DNA from: Thermoplasmatota archaeon
Lineage (GTDB): Archaea; Thermoplasmatota; Thermoplasmata; Thermoplasmatales; Thermoplasmataceae
Assembly (NCBI GenBank): GCA_023379845.1
Contig: JAMCPG010000044.1
Span: 1-58,043, forward strand
Direction: 5' to 3'
DNA: 58,043 bases
The notes under the pieces were generated by a model. That model had not been told where the DNA came from. It was given only the letters and a program-made list of their open reading frames with translations, and did not search any database. How positions within the stretch are numbered: the first letter of the stretch is position 1; every line of letters starts with the position of its first letter. Shown one piece after another: positions 1 through 9,478 of this stretch. A program made the position numbers and the translations under genes.

Positions 1-105
1 CGTATCCTTGTATAGATAGTGGGAATTGCCTATCTTCTTGACCTCGACTGGAATACCACGATCCTCACCTATCTTCTTTGCTATCTCCCTGATCCTTGGA
101 TCCAT
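1..105 (-). CDS. Transposase N-terminal fragment (partial, runs off the window)
   Basis: The minus strand from ATG 105-103 stays open to the window edge for 35 codons, beginning MDPRIREIAKK and ending in VKKIGNSHYLYKD. A short charged start followed by a K-I-x-x-S-x-Y-L-Y segment is typical of the N-terminus of archaeal IS4-superfamily transposases of IS1634 type. The rest lies outside the window, so neither integrity nor family can be confirmed. It is a different sequence from the complete transposase at 46353. Confidence 0.45.
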   Translation of the reverse strand, partial: MDPRIREIAKKIGEDRGIPVEVKKIGNSHYLYKDT

Positions 106-628
106 ATATACAGTAATAACGTATACAACAATATAAAGAATTCTATTATCAAAACCGGTAAAATATTGAATACAAGAATGATCTTAATAATTATACCCTA
201 GAAAATTGAGGAGTTAAGATTGTAAATTTTATTCAAAGCTTATGATCATACAAACAACCAAAGTTTCTCATGCTCAAAAACTCATGGAAAAACTCTGCTC
301 CCCAACAGTGAGTACCTTGGAATGACCTTCAGATTCATTCAAACCAACAATGATTAACAGCTAGACGAACCAATCTTATAGAAAGGATATCTATTTGTAA
401 ATTAACGTATGCCTTACGCCGGAATGATGAGTGCACAAATAAGAATTTGAGTGTATCATGCTTTTAAACCCATTAATCCTGTTTTACTCGATAAAATAAT
501 AGAAATGCCTTTTGAACCAGTTTATTTTGTTTACTGAACTACACACATTTAAGCTAAATCATATGATTCTATTGCACAACCACGATGCTAACTTAAGTTC
601 ATATCAAGTAAGCAATTATGAATTAACC
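106..628. other. Gene-less stretch between transposase end and treX
   Basis: This AT-rich stretch has no convincing ORF on either strand. The only open frame (19-201, plus) runs antisense through the transposase fragment and has no coding character. Its right part holds AT-rich boxes, for example around 488-502 and 520-535, that could be the treX promoter, but none is spaced clearly enough to assign. No hairpin or repeat stands out. Confidence 0.5.
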
Positions 629-2743
629 ATGATTGAGGTAAAGCCGGGGAATCCGTACCCACTAGGCGCCACTTTAACGGAAGAAGGAGTTAATTTTGCC
701 GTATATTCTGAAAACGCGCAACAGATAAACCTTGAATTATTCAAATCCATATATGATTCCGAGCCTTTTGAAATCATAGAACTGAAAGAAAAGACTGAAC
801 AAGTTTGGCATGTATTTGTTCCTGGTTTAAAGAGTGGCTCACTGTATGGATATAGGGCATTCGGACCATATGATCCTGAAAGAGGATTGAGATTTAATAA
901 AAATAAGCTTCTTATCGATCCTTATGCCAAATCCATCGGGGGCAAGATTAACTGGAGTGATGCACTTTTTGGTTATAAGATAGGGGATGAATTAGAGGAC
1001 CTTACATTCAGCGATGTTAGTGATACGGGAAACATACCAAAATGTGCTGTAGTGGACGATGCCTTCGAATGGGGAGATGTTCAGAGACCTAATACGCCAT
1101 GGTCTGAAACTATTATTTATGAAACCCATGTGAAGGGTTTAACCTATCTGAGGAAAGACTTACCAGAATATCAGAGAGGAACTTATTTGGATCTCAGCTC
1201 CAAAAGCATGATTGACTATTTTCATGACCTGGGAATTACTGCAGTTGAGATCATGCCCGTGCAGCATAGAATTGACAATAAAATGCTAGTAGATAACGGG
1301 CTAAACAATTACTGGGGGTATAATACAATAGGTTTCTTTGCGCCTGACATACGCTTTTCTTCGCAAGACACACCTTTAGGGCAAGTAAGGGAGTTCAAGC
1401 AGATGGTTAAAAACCTCCATGATAACGGCATTGAGGTCATAATGGATGTAGTTTACAACCATACAGCAGAAGGGAATCACCTTGGCCCAACTATATCCTT
1501 TAGAGGCCTGGATAATTCAGTCTATTATAGATTGAACGAAGAGAATCCACGCTTCTACGACGATTTCACCGGAACCGGGAATAGTCTTAACGTCAGGCAT
1601 CCTCAAGTCCTCCAGTTGATTATGGACAGCCTGCGCTACTGGATTACTGAAATGCACGTAGATGGTTTCAGATTTGATCTTGCTTCCGCCCTCGCTAGGC
1701 AGTTCTACGCTGTTGATCGGTTATCAGCATTCTTCGACGTGATCCACCAGGACCCAGTTATTTCTAAGGTGAAGCTGATCGCAGAGCCCTGGGATGTTGG
1801 ACCAGGCGGGTACCAGGTTGGAAATTTTCCAGTAAAGTGGGCAGAATGGAATGGAAAATACAGGGATTCGGTTCGCAGGTTCTGGCGTGGAGATGATGGG
1901 CTTACAGGCGAATTTGCGACTCGGCTCTCGGGTTCTCCGGATCTTTATGAAAATTCAAACAGGAAGCCTCATGCCAGCATTAACTACATTACTTCACACG
2001 ATGGTTTCACACTACTTGACCTTGTAAGTTATCTGAACAAACACAACGAGTTGAATAAAGAAAACAATGCAGATGGAACAAACGAGAACTATGGAGATAA
2101 TTTTGGAGTCGAAGGTCAAACGGATAATCCTGAGATCATTAATAAGAGGATAAGGAGGATCAAGAATCTTCTAACCACCCTTATGGTATCGCAGGGGGCT
2201 CCGATGATATTGGGAGGCGATGAAATATTAAGGACGCAAAGGGGAAATAATAACGCTTACTGCCAGGACAATGAAATCAGCTGGTATAACTGGTCTCTTA
2301 ACGGCAGTTCCGAACATATTCGATCATTTATGAAAATGCTGATTGCATTGAGAGCGACAACCCCGTGTCTTAGGAGAAAGGAGTTCTTCTCTGGTGACGT
2401 GATAGCTGAAACCGGCACTAAGGATGTGCACTGGTTTAATCCAGCAGGGAAAGCAGTCAGTCATTCTGAATGGACTAACCCTAGCTTCAAGGCCCTTTCT
2501 GTATATATTTCCGGCATGGATTCAGAATCGAATCCGGACAAAGCGGTCTCTCCCAGTATACTTCTCTTCTTTAATGCAGGCAAAAACACCGTAGATTTTT
2601 CCATTTCTGATTCAATAACAGATGAGTGGGAAATGGTTGTCAATTCCTTTGATGCTTTGGAGACATTTCCAGTCAAGTTTGCTGAAAAAAGAATATCCAT
2701 GCCACCAGATTCTTCCGCAGTTCTCAGATCAATTATGCACTGA
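629..2743 (+). CDS. treX: Glycogen debranching enzyme TreX (isoamylase type, GH13)
   Basis: This enzyme hydrolyses alpha-1,6 branches of glycogen-like glucans in the cytoplasm and releases linear malto-oligosaccharides for TreY and TreZ. An N-terminal CBM48-like domain (PGNPYPLGAT, VNFAVYSENA) precedes the GH13 barrel with DVVYNH (about 273), DGFRFDLAS with nucleophile D350, AEPWD with acid E386, and TSHDGF with D458. The frame opens at a TTG at 512, but homology begins only at ATG 629. From that start the catalytic residues sit a constant 13 positions before those I recall for Sulfolobus TreX, and the 704-residue length fits the family. The 3' end overlaps treZ by 15 bp, tail to tail. Confidence 0.9.
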   Translation: MIEVKPGNPYPLGATLTEEGVNFAVYSENAQQINLELFKSIYDSEPFEIIELKEKTEQVWHVFVPGLKSGSLYGYRAFGPYDPERGLRFNKNKLLIDPYAKSIGGKINWSDALFGYKIGDELEDLTFSDVSDTGNIPKCAVVDDAFEWGDVQRPNTPWSETIIYETHVKGLTYLRKDLPEYQRGTYLDLSSKSMIDYFHDLGITAVEIMPVQHRIDNKMLVDNGLNNYWGYNTIGFFAPDIRFSSQDTPLGQVREFKQMVKNLHDNGIEVIMDVVYNHTAEGNHLGPTISFRGLDNSVYYRLNEENPRFYDDFTGTGNSLNVRHPQVLQLIMDSLRYWITEMHVDGFRFDLASALARQFYAVDRLSAFFDVIHQDPVISKVKLIAEPWDVGPGGYQVGNFPVKWAEWNGKYRDSVRRFWRGDDGLTGEFATRLSGSPDLYENSNRKPHASINYITSHDGFTLLDLVSYLNKHNELNKENNADGTNENYGDNFGVEGQTDNPEIINKRIRRIKNLLTTLMVSQGAPMILGGDEILRTQRGNNNAYCQDNEISWYNWSLNGSSEHIRSFMKMLIALRATTPCLRRKEFFSGDVIAETGTKDVHWFNPAGKAVSHSEWTNPSFKALSVYISGMDSESNPDKAVSPSILLFFNAGKNTVDFSISDSITDEWEMVVNSFDALETFPVKFAEKRISMPPDSSAVLRSIMH

Positions 2744-4483
2744 GGTATGAACAATTGAGCCTGGCTCTTCAATAGTTCCCAGATCCATGTTTTGCCCTCC
2801 GTATTTTGTGCAGGATGTGTTTAGCAAGACCTCTCCTTGGACTTTTATACCCTCAGATCCAAAATTGTGAGTCACTGTTATTCCTGTTGGTTCGTACACT
2901 ATTTTTATAACAGATCCATCAATGGATACGTTGTAGTTGTTGCGGACAGGCTTTTTAAGGTATCGCTTCCTGATCAAAATAAGGTCCTTGTATAGGGAAA
3001 GCATTTGCCTGTTCCTGCTGTCAAAATTCCATTTAAGTTTGGATTGCATGAATGCTTCTTCACTGCTCGGATCTATTATTTTTCCCTGCCAGTTGAAATC
3101 CTTGAATTCACTTCTCCTTCCAAAGTCGACTTTTTTTGCAAATTCTTTATCATCTGACTGCATGAAGAACCAGAACGGGGAGGTTTCGCCGTATTCTTCT
3201 CCCATAAAAATCATCGGTGTAAATGGAGTTAGAATAAAAACGGACGCTCCCAGCTTGATCTCTTCAAAAGAAGCCAGAGTTGAAATCCTCTCTGCAAGTC
3301 GCCGGTTCCCTATCTGATCATGATTTTGTAAGGCAACAACCAGCGAGGATGGATTCTCACCGGAAAAGTGTGTTCCCCTATTATTTTTTAAGTATTTCGA
3401 ATATTTCCCATCGAAAAGGAAGCCATGCTCAATAGTGTATGCGATGTCCGACAGGTTACCATAGTCTGAGTAATATCCATTTTTTTCTCCCGTTATGTAA
3501 GAGTGAAATGAATGGTGCAGATCATCTGCCCAGACGCAATCGAATCCCATACCACAAGCATCCTTCGCTCTAACGATATTAGCGTCATTTTTATCTGACT
3601 CCGCAATCATTAAGATTTTACTGTCCAGCTTGGTCGAGAGTGCTGCGGCATGATCGGTCAGTTCGGAGAGAAAATGTTTCGGGGATGAGTCATAAATATT
3701 CTGCGTGGAGTCGAATCTAAAACCATCAAAATGATATTCCTCAACCCAGTAGCTTAAATTGGAGAGATACATTTCTCTCACGCCATTGGAATACGGTCCA
3801 TCAAGGTTGATAGCTTCGCCCCATGGAGTTGAATATTTTTTTGAAAAATAAGGAGCTAATGATGGAAATACGTTTCCAATTGGTCCCATATGGTTATAGA
3901 CAACGTCAAGCAAACAGGAGAGACCTGCCAAATGGCACTTATCAATGAAATGTGCAAGATCTGAAGGTGAGCCGTATGAATATGCCGGGGCGAATGGAAA
4001 AACCCCATCATATCCCCAATTCCTGCTACCATAAGACTGAGAGAGAGGCATTATTTCAAGCGCATCGACTCCGAGATCCTTCAGATACGCTATTCTGTTT
4101 TCGGCGTCCCTATAGGTGCCCTTCCTGGTAAAGGTCCCAATGTGAACTTCATACAGGACAGTATCTTCTGTTGATTGGGTTTCCCTGTGATAGGAAGACC
4201 ATTCAAACTTTGTAGTGTCAATGAGCATTGAGGGGCCGTCAACACCTCTCGGCTGGAATCTTGACAGCGGATCCGGAAATAATTTCCCGTCAACGTTCAG
4301 CCAATAAAGATCTCCACTCTTGACTCCTTGAAGCTCCGCAGAAAAGTAGTCTCCTTCCTTTTCCATTTGGACTTCTCTCCCAGCTAATGGATGGTAGAAG
4401 ATTTTTTCGTGCAGCGGAGCCCATACAGTTATCTTCCATTTGTCTCGATCAAAATATGCACCCAATTCACTGTGGTCCCTCAA
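2729..4483 (-). CDS. treZ: Malto-oligosyltrehalose trehalohydrolase TreZ
   Basis: TreZ cleaves trehalose from the maltooligosyl-trehalose made by TreY. The 584-residue protein has the N-terminal E-set domain (SELGAYFD, ITVWAP), VLYEVHIGTFT, LDVVYNHMG, DGFRFDSTQ with nucleophile D258, the TreZ-type acid motif IAESDKND (E295), and LQNHDQIGNR. The start is a TTG two bases after the treY stop; a GGAGGT nine bases upstream supports it over any later ATG. It is the last gene of the minus-strand operon DUF5752-treY-treZ. Confidence 0.92.
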   Translation of the reverse strand: MRDHSELGAYFDRDKWKITVWAPLHEKIFYHPLAGREVQMEKEGDYFSAELQGVKSGDLYWLNVDGKLFPDPLSRFQPRGVDGPSMLIDTTKFEWSSYHRETQSTEDTVLYEVHIGTFTRKGTYRDAENRIAYLKDLGVDALEIMPLSQSYGSRNWGYDGVFPFAPAYSYGSPSDLAHFIDKCHLAGLSCLLDVVYNHMGPIGNVFPSLAPYFSKKYSTPWGEAINLDGPYSNGVREMYLSNLSYWVEEYHFDGFRFDSTQNIYDSSPKHFLSELTDHAAALSTKLDSKILMIAESDKNDANIVRAKDACGMGFDCVWADDLHHSFHSYITGEKNGYYSDYGNLSDIAYTIEHGFLFDGKYSKYLKNNRGTHFSGENPSSLVVALQNHDQIGNRRLAERISTLASFEEIKLGASVFILTPFTPMIFMGEEYGETSPFWFFMQSDDKEFAKKVDFGRRSEFKDFNWQGKIIDPSSEEAFMQSKLKWNFDSRNRQMLSLYKDLILIRKRYLKKPVRNNYNVSIDGSVIKIVYEPTGITVTHNFGSEGIKVQGEVLLNTSCTKYGGQNMDLGTIEEPGSIVHTSVHN

Positions 4484-4485
4484 GA

Positions 4486-6882
4486 CTAAGATACCTCCAC
4501 AACAGCAAATGGATATTCGCTCATAATTTCAGCAAGATCAATAGTATTGGCCTGCATTCCAGTAATAAGATTTTTCACATTTTGCACTGGTTGTGCCAAG
4601 CCTCTTAGCTTAGTTCCCTTCCAGCATTCCGGCTCATAACTAAAGCCGTTGAGAATTGATTGGTGATGTCGGCTTACGATAATTAACATGATCCGATCTC
4701 CAAGTGAATAGGAGAAACCGAAGAGACTGCCAGAATTTATGCCCTCGAATTCAAGTGGATTGTAACTGCCATTCATGAAGTAAGAATAAAAACCAGACCT
4801 GATCGATAGAAGCTTTGATGTTATCCAGAGCTTAAGATCGCCGCTGCAAATGTTTTCTAGATTGAGTGCGGGCATGGTCGAATAAATGTTTTCAAGTCTT
4901 TCTGATATGCTTTTAAAATCAACGGGCCTTCTGTTGTCTGGATCCACAAACGACAGGTTCAAGGATTCACTGCCCTGGTATGTGTCAGGTACTCCGGGAG
5001 CCATAAACTTGATAACTGTTTGTGAAAGACTGTTAAGACCGCCCAGGTACTGTATTTTAGATATCAGTCCGTTCCATTCTTTTTCCAGTATATCGACTGA
5101 TTTATTTGCAAATTCAAGGCACAATTGCTCGTATTTCGCCGATGGGTATTCCCAGTTTGTATTTTCTCGCGATTCTCTTAGCGCCTTTGTTATGTAAGAA
5201 CGTAATCTTTCTATGTATTCTTCGTCATAATTATAAAAAGTACCCAGAATAACCTGCAATATCCGGTATTTATCATATTCTTTTATTTCAGATTTTACCG
5301 AAAATGATTTCAATAAACATTCCCAATCGCCTATCATATCGCTCAGGGTATTGAACCTTGCAATTGCGTCTTCGCCAAATTTAGTGTCATGTGTTGAAAG
5401 AGTAATCATTGGCTTTTTTCCTGAACGTTGCAGATTACTGAAGAAATTATGCACTTCTATGTCTTCGTATCTATCTTCAAACGGCATGAATCCTACAATG
5501 CATGTCGAAAGCAGGGCCGTGTAGCGATAGAAATAACAGTCCTCCATGGATTTGGCCATTACCGCCCCGGTAAATTGTTCAATCCTTTTCAGAATTAGAA
5601 GAGATTTGGTGTCCACACTTGCAAGATCTATAAAGAAGTTGATGCATGACAACTCCCTTGAAAGTGGAGGAAAATACTTCATTGCCCTCTTTGTCGCTTT
5701 TTTCCATTTGCGAGTTTCTACTCTGTTGATTTTAGAATACGTGCGGTATTGATCCATGCACGCAATGGTTGCGTTCAAGGCATCCGATATCGCTTCGACG
5801 GAGACACCATGAATTCCACTTGCAGTGAACCTTCCCTGAATCAAGCGCGAATATTTTTTGAGATCTGAAAGAAAGAGGGTTTTTGAAGTCTCTGTTTTTA
5901 AAAAGACCCTGTATTTCTCACCTTCATAACTATCACCACCATATCTTCTAAATAGCTTCCTTATTCGATTTAGGTTGTTACCATCAATAAATACTGAATT
6001 GATTCTGGCTCTTGCGGAATATCCCGTATCACCTTCAACCTGCCAATCCTCCTGAAGTATCTCATCCCGGGCGAGTATCTTCTCCACCCAGACGGGCAGA
6101 TCGCCTGCAATCTTATGCAGTCTTCGCAGATATGTAACCGGATCGTATAGTCCATCTATATGATCAATCCTGAGACCATGGATCATGCCTTTTGAAATGA
6201 GTTGATTGACTTTTGCATGAAAACTGTCAAAATTCTTCTTTTTTTCTATCCTAATTGCGATAAGATCGTTTACCGCAAAGAACCTCCTGTAATTGACAAG
6301 CCTGAAAGCCTCCTTCCAGTAGGTTAAAATGTAAAGCTGCTCGCCTATCAACGTGGCAGTCGCTTTTCTTTTATTCCAGCTTCCTGAGAGAATTGGGAAT
6401 TTCATTTTATCATTGTCGACCATTATGCTATCCCCAACAATTTGCAATCTATCCGGTTCTTGAAAAGGATAAAAATCAAGCAAAGGAAATATTATCTTTC
6501 TTCTGGACTCTGGGGAATCTAGATCGACGTCGAATAGTTCTCTAAGAAATGACTTTTTACCCTTTCTCAGATAATCGATCATAAACCTGTTGAGGACTGT
6601 CATGTGATTCGGGACAATGTCCAGTATCAACCCAATTCCTGAAGCTGAGCATCTTTCTGCTAGCGATTCGAGGCCTTTATCACCTCCAAGGACTTCACTT
6701 ATTGATGTATAATCAAAGGTATCATAGAAATGGGTACTCCCCTTTGCGGCTTCCATAATTGGGGACAGGAATAGGTGAGAAACGCCGAGTTTCTTAAAGT
6801 ATGGAACCGTGGCTTCTAGATCGGAAAACGTGAATTCTGAATTCAGCTGAACCCTGTACGTGGAATATGGAATTTTGCGCAT
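4486..6882 (-). CDS. treY: Malto-oligosyltrehalose synthase TreY
   Basis: TreY is an intramolecular transglucosylase that turns the reducing-end alpha-1,4 bond of malto-oligosaccharides into the alpha,alpha-1,1 bond of a trehalose end. Diagnostic motifs are PYSTYRVQLN at the N-terminus, DIVPNHM, GLRIDHIDGL with the nucleophile Asp, WVEKIL with the acid Glu, the TreY-specific STHDTK...EDAIAR, and MAPGVPDTYQGSE near the end. At 798 residues it is somewhat longer than typical archaeal TreY. The ATG at 6882 directly precedes the conserved N-terminus. It lies 34 bp after the DUF5752 gene and 2 bp before treZ, so all three are probably co-transcribed. Confidence 0.93.
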   Translation of the reverse strand: MRKIPYSTYRVQLNSEFTFSDLEATVPYFKKLGVSHLFLSPIMEAAKGSTHFYDTFDYTSISEVLGGDKGLESLAERCSASGIGLILDIVPNHMTVLNRFMIDYLRKGKKSFLRELFDVDLDSPESRRKIIFPLLDFYPFQEPDRLQIVGDSIMVDNDKMKFPILSGSWNKRKATATLIGEQLYILTYWKEAFRLVNYRRFFAVNDLIAIRIEKKKNFDSFHAKVNQLISKGMIHGLRIDHIDGLYDPVTYLRRLHKIAGDLPVWVEKILARDEILQEDWQVEGDTGYSARARINSVFIDGNNLNRIRKLFRRYGGDSYEGEKYRVFLKTETSKTLFLSDLKKYSRLIQGRFTASGIHGVSVEAISDALNATIACMDQYRTYSKINRVETRKWKKATKRAMKYFPPLSRELSCINFFIDLASVDTKSLLILKRIEQFTGAVMAKSMEDCYFYRYTALLSTCIVGFMPFEDRYEDIEVHNFFSNLQRSGKKPMITLSTHDTKFGEDAIARFNTLSDMIGDWECLLKSFSVKSEIKEYDKYRILQVILGTFYNYDEEYIERLRSYITKALRESRENTNWEYPSAKYEQLCLEFANKSVDILEKEWNGLISKIQYLGGLNSLSQTVIKFMAPGVPDTYQGSESLNLSFVDPDNRRPVDFKSISERLENIYSTMPALNLENICSGDLKLWITSKLLSIRSGFYSYFMNGSYNPLEFEGINSGSLFGFSYSLGDRIMLIIVSRHHQSILNGFSYEPECWKGTKLRGLAQPVQNVKNLITGMQANTIDLAEIMSEYPFAVVEVS
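4493..4498 (-). promoter_or_regulatory. Shine-Dalgarno deciding the TTG start of treZ
   Basis: GGAGGT on the minus strand lies inside the last codons of treY, nine bases before the TTG start of treZ. It supports both the unusual start codon and translational coupling to treY. Confidence 0.75.
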
Positions 6883-6916
6883 TTCTTTAATGTGTCAAAA
6901 ACATATTTGTTCGGGC

Positions 6917-7240
6917 TTACATCCTCTTTTGAGAGGTGTTCCTGGGTCCGGCTTTTCGTCCTGAACTCTTTCCTGAGTTCTGTCCTGCTTTTGGAGTTTT
7001 TGATGGTCTTGATAATACCCTTATTGTCTCCTCGATTGACATGCTGGGCTTAATTGCATCCGCAAGCTCTTTTTTACCGGTGGCAGCCAACCACATGGAT
7101 ATGTGCCCCTCTTTTATGTGATAAAGAACGGCCGATGGATCCTCCACTCTCAATCTTTCGAGTTCCCTCTTCATTTCGTCTAAGTTTTCTGCCTTTCCTA
7201 TAACCATATCATAACGCTTGAAGTAAAAAGGCTCAGTCAT
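6917..7240 (-). CDS. DUF5752-like small protein heading the treYZ operon
   Basis: This is a 107-residue protein whose core FYFKRYDMVIGKAENLDEM...AVLYHIKEGHISMWLAATG...LADAI follows the pattern I associate with DUF5752: a short beta-alpha domain with a conserved Y-H-x-x-x-G-x-x-x-x-W-L motif. The last 25 residues are a basic, low-complexity tail rich in K, S, G and R. The function of the family is not known to me. Its place as first gene of the treY-treZ operon suggests a role in alpha-glucan or trehalose metabolism. The start ATG lies about 24 nt after a TATA box, consistent with a leaderless mRNA. Confidence 0.6.
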   Translation of the reverse strand: MTEPFYFKRYDMVIGKAENLDEMKRELERLRVEDPSAVLYHIKEGHISMWLAATGKKELADAIKPSMSIEETIRVLSRPSKTPKAGQNSGKSSGRKAGPRNTSQKRM

Positions 7241-7258
7241 AAGTATTTATTACATGAT

Positions 7259-7268
7259 CTATATTATA
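7259..7268 (-). promoter_or_regulatory. TATA box of the DUF5752-treY-treZ operon
   Basis: A TATAATATAG-like box on the minus strand is centred about 24 nt before the ATG at 7240. That is the archaeal TATA-to-start distance and implies a leaderless transcript. Confidence 0.6.
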
Positions 7269-7391
7269 GTTACCGAATTTTGAATATAATTTCAGGAAAT
7301 TTCAAAATTGGCTATAGCATGTGCTTTGTGAATAACCAGAACAGATTAGTGACTCATATATTGACCGCATTATATGTTTAACAGTAATACC

Positions 7392-7400
7392 TTATTAATA
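7392..7400 (+). promoter_or_regulatory. Probable TATA box of the thrB operon
   Basis: TTATTAATA is centred about 39 nt before the thrB ATG. Initiation some 26 nt downstream would leave a leader of about 13 nt. It lies in the divergent region shared with the trehalose operon. Confidence 0.5.
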
Positions 7401-7434
7401 AAAGAAGAAATATCAACCCGCCATCGCAGGCGAA

Positions 7435-8352
7435 ATGATAAGAGTTACCAGCTGTGCCTCTTCTGCGAACCTTGGACCTGGATATGATTCCGTTTCCGTC
7501 GCTCTTGATGCTTTTCATGAAGTTCTTGATATTGATTTCTCGCATAACAAATCTACAGGCTCAGTAAATGTGCTGGATGCAAACAATATGAAGATAAGGG
7601 GAACACCCCAGCAGGCAGTTGCTGAGGCGATGTTACGTGAATATGATCCTGAATCTCAAATACTGCTTAGGTCACATGGTAATATTCCATGGGGTTCTGG
7701 GCTGGGAAGCAGCGGAGCATGCTCTGTGGCTGCTGCACTAGCCATTAACGAGTTTTTGGGTCTCCACTTAAAAGAGGATTCTATTATCAATTTCGCTGCT
7801 ATAGGGGAGCATTCAGTCACCGGAACTGCCCATGTTGATAATGTAATAGCTTCTCTCGTTGGCGGACTCGTGATTATCGAGTCGTCAGAGCCACTTAAAT
7901 GGCACAGAGCAAAAATACACCCTGACCTGAAGCTTGCCATTATAAATATACGCCTTAACATAGAGGAGAAGACGAAAAAATGCAGGGCTGTAGTTCCTCG
8001 ACAAGTTCCAATTGGTTCTGCCATATCAAATGCAAGAAATTTGGCCATGCTCTTGCTCGGGTTGAAAGCGTTTGACGTAGAACTAATCAAGGCTGGCATG
8101 AATGATGCCATTGTGGAGCCCGCAAGATCTGTAATCTACCCATTTTACTCCGATCTCAAGAAAAAACTTACGGCGAATGGGGTTCTGGGCGTGGCTCTGA
8201 GCGGTGCCGGCCCTTCTGTTCTCTGTATTCTTGAGGAAGATAGCATATTGACTAATATTAAATTGGCAGCATCTGAAGTCCTTGGCAGTTTTGGCATTGC
8301 GTTCGACCTTATCGAAACTGGTGTTTGCGGAGGTGCTGAAATTGCGAGATAA
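7435..8352 (+). CDS. thrB: Homoserine kinase (GHMP family)
   Basis: This kinase phosphorylates L-homoserine with ATP to O-phosphohomoserine, the precursor of threonine and, in some lineages, of cystathionine. The 305-residue GHMP kinase shows the N-terminal SSANLGPGYDS, the phosphate-binding PWGSGLGSSGA, ITG-type TGTAHVDN, and the C-terminal ALSGAGPSVL. It heads an operon with a cystathionine gamma-synthase, aspartate-semialdehyde dehydrogenase and aspartate kinase. Its 3' end overlaps the next gene by 11 bp. Neither threonine synthase nor homoserine dehydrogenase is in the window. Confidence 0.9.
   Translation: MIRVTSCASSANLGPGYDSVSVALDAFHEVLDIDFSHNKSTGSVNVLDANNMKIRGTPQQAVAEAMLREYDPESQILLRSHGNIPWGSGLGSSGACSVAAALAINEFLGLHLKEDSIINFAAIGEHSVTGTAHVDNVIASLVGGLVIIESSEPLKWHRAKIHPDLKLAIINIRLNIEEKTKKCRAVVPRQVPIGSAISNARNLAMLLLGLKAFDVELIKAGMNDAIVEPARSVIYPFYSDLKKKLTANGVLGVALSGAGPSVLCILEEDSILTNIKLAASEVLGSFGIAFDLIETGVCGGAEIAR
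8329..8334 (+). promoter_or_regulatory. Shine-Dalgarno deciding a TTG start of the cystathionine gamma-synthase gene
   Basis: GGAGGT inside the end of thrB lies seven bases before TTG 8342. It favours that start over the GTG at 8333, which overlaps the GGAGGT itself, and over the far upstream opening of the frame at 8282. Confidence 0.65.
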
Positions 8353-9478
8353 GACGAGGTTTGTAAGGGAAGATAACGAATTCAGCCATTCACCCCTGAC
8401 TACGCCAATATATCAGACAAGCGCTTACGTGATGCCTGAAGGGGCATCTTTCAGATATACCAGGGAGGCAAATCCTACTGTAAACCAGTTGAATGCTGTT
8501 ATTTCCAAGCTGGAAAATGCTGGCGCAGCTGCTTCCTTCAGTTCAGGAATGGGAGCAGTCACTTCGGTATTGCTGCACCGCTTAAGGCCTGGCATGACCG
8601 TGCTGATTCACTGTGATGTTTTTGCAAGAACTCTTAAGTTCCTGAAGGATGTCATGAGCCTTTATGGAGTGAGGACCACTGTCGCAGGCCCGGGCACTGA
8701 CTCTTTACTGAAGATGTACAATGGACACGATATAGTCTATGTGGAATCAATTTCAAATCCCACCCTCAGGGTACAGGACCTTAGGAGGATCAGGGAGGAG
8801 ATAAAGCCTGAGTCCATCCTTATATCTGATTCAACCTTTGCAACCCCCGTCAACCTGAAAACGCTCGATTCAGGTGCAGATATAGTTATACATAGTGGAT
8901 CCAAGTTTATTTCCGGTCATAATGACGTGATTTCCGGTGTCGTTGCAGGCAGCATCGAAGATATAAAGGGCCTTGACGACTTCAGGAAGACAATTGGAGA
9001 AACTCTCGATCCGTTTGCAGCCTATCTTATGCTTCGTGGAATCAAGACATTGCATGTAAGAATGAAGGATTCTGGAGAATCAGCGCTGAAAATTGCGTCT
9101 GAACTGAATAAGATGCCGGGAATTGCAAAAGTCATGTTTCCCGGACTACCGGATCATCCTGATTACGCGATTGCGTCTAAGATGCTAAAAGGCTTCGGAT
9201 CAGTAGTTTCTTTCTCCATTGATAAGAAGGGTCCAGATCCGGCTGCTTTCATGAAGAGGCTAAAGATAATCACGCCAGCAAATACACTGGGTGGGGTAAA
9301 TACAACAATCTCGCACCCTGCAACCATGTCCCATCGTGGGTTTTCTTCTGAAGAGCGGAGAATTGCGGGAATAGATGATTCGCTTTTCCGCCTATCGGTG
9401 GGCCTTGAGGACCCAGAGGATATAATTGAAGATATTGCCGCTTCGATCAAGAATGTAACTCATAAGGGAGGCGATTGA
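8342..9478 (+). CDS. Cystathionine gamma-synthase / Cys-Met metabolism PLP enzyme
   Basis: A 378-residue fold-type I PLP enzyme of the Cys/Met metabolism family. Seen: LTTPIYQTSAY, the PLP phosphate loop FSSGMGAVTSVL, YVESISNPT, the Schiff-base segment IHSGSKFISGHND, and the C-terminal LGGVNTTISHPATMSHR and FRLSVGLED. Members act as cystathionine gamma-synthases, gamma- or beta-lyases, or acylhomoserine sulfhydrylases. Sitting directly after homoserine kinase, it may use O-phosphohomoserine, as the plant enzyme does; that is inference. The TTG start is chosen from the GGAGGT seven bases upstream. The stop codon abuts the asd ATG. Confidence 0.85.
   Translation: MRDKTRFVREDNEFSHSPLTTPIYQTSAYVMPEGASFRYTREANPTVNQLNAVISKLENAGAAASFSSGMGAVTSVLLHRLRPGMTVLIHCDVFARTLKFLKDVMSLYGVRTTVAGPGTDSLLKMYNGHDIVYVESISNPTLRVQDLRRIREEIKPESILISDSTFATPVNLKTLDSGADIVIHSGSKFISGHNDVISGVVAGSIEDIKGLDDFRKTIGETLDPFAAYLMLRGIKTLHVRMKDSGESALKIASELNKMPGIAKVMFPGLPDHPDYAIASKMLKGFGSVVSFSIDKKGPDPAAFMKRLKIITPANTLGGVNTTISHPATMSHRGFSSEERRIAGIDDSLFRLSVGLEDPEDIIEDIAASIKNVTHKGGD

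Noticed and set aside
512-628. N-terminal extension of treX from TTG 512
   Set aside because: The 39 extra codons have no family counterpart, while ATG 629 places the catalytic residues in constant register with known TreX.
7656-8111. 151-codon minus-strand ORF inside thrB
   Set aside because: It is entirely antisense to a well-supported homoserine kinase, with no recognisable motif or start context.
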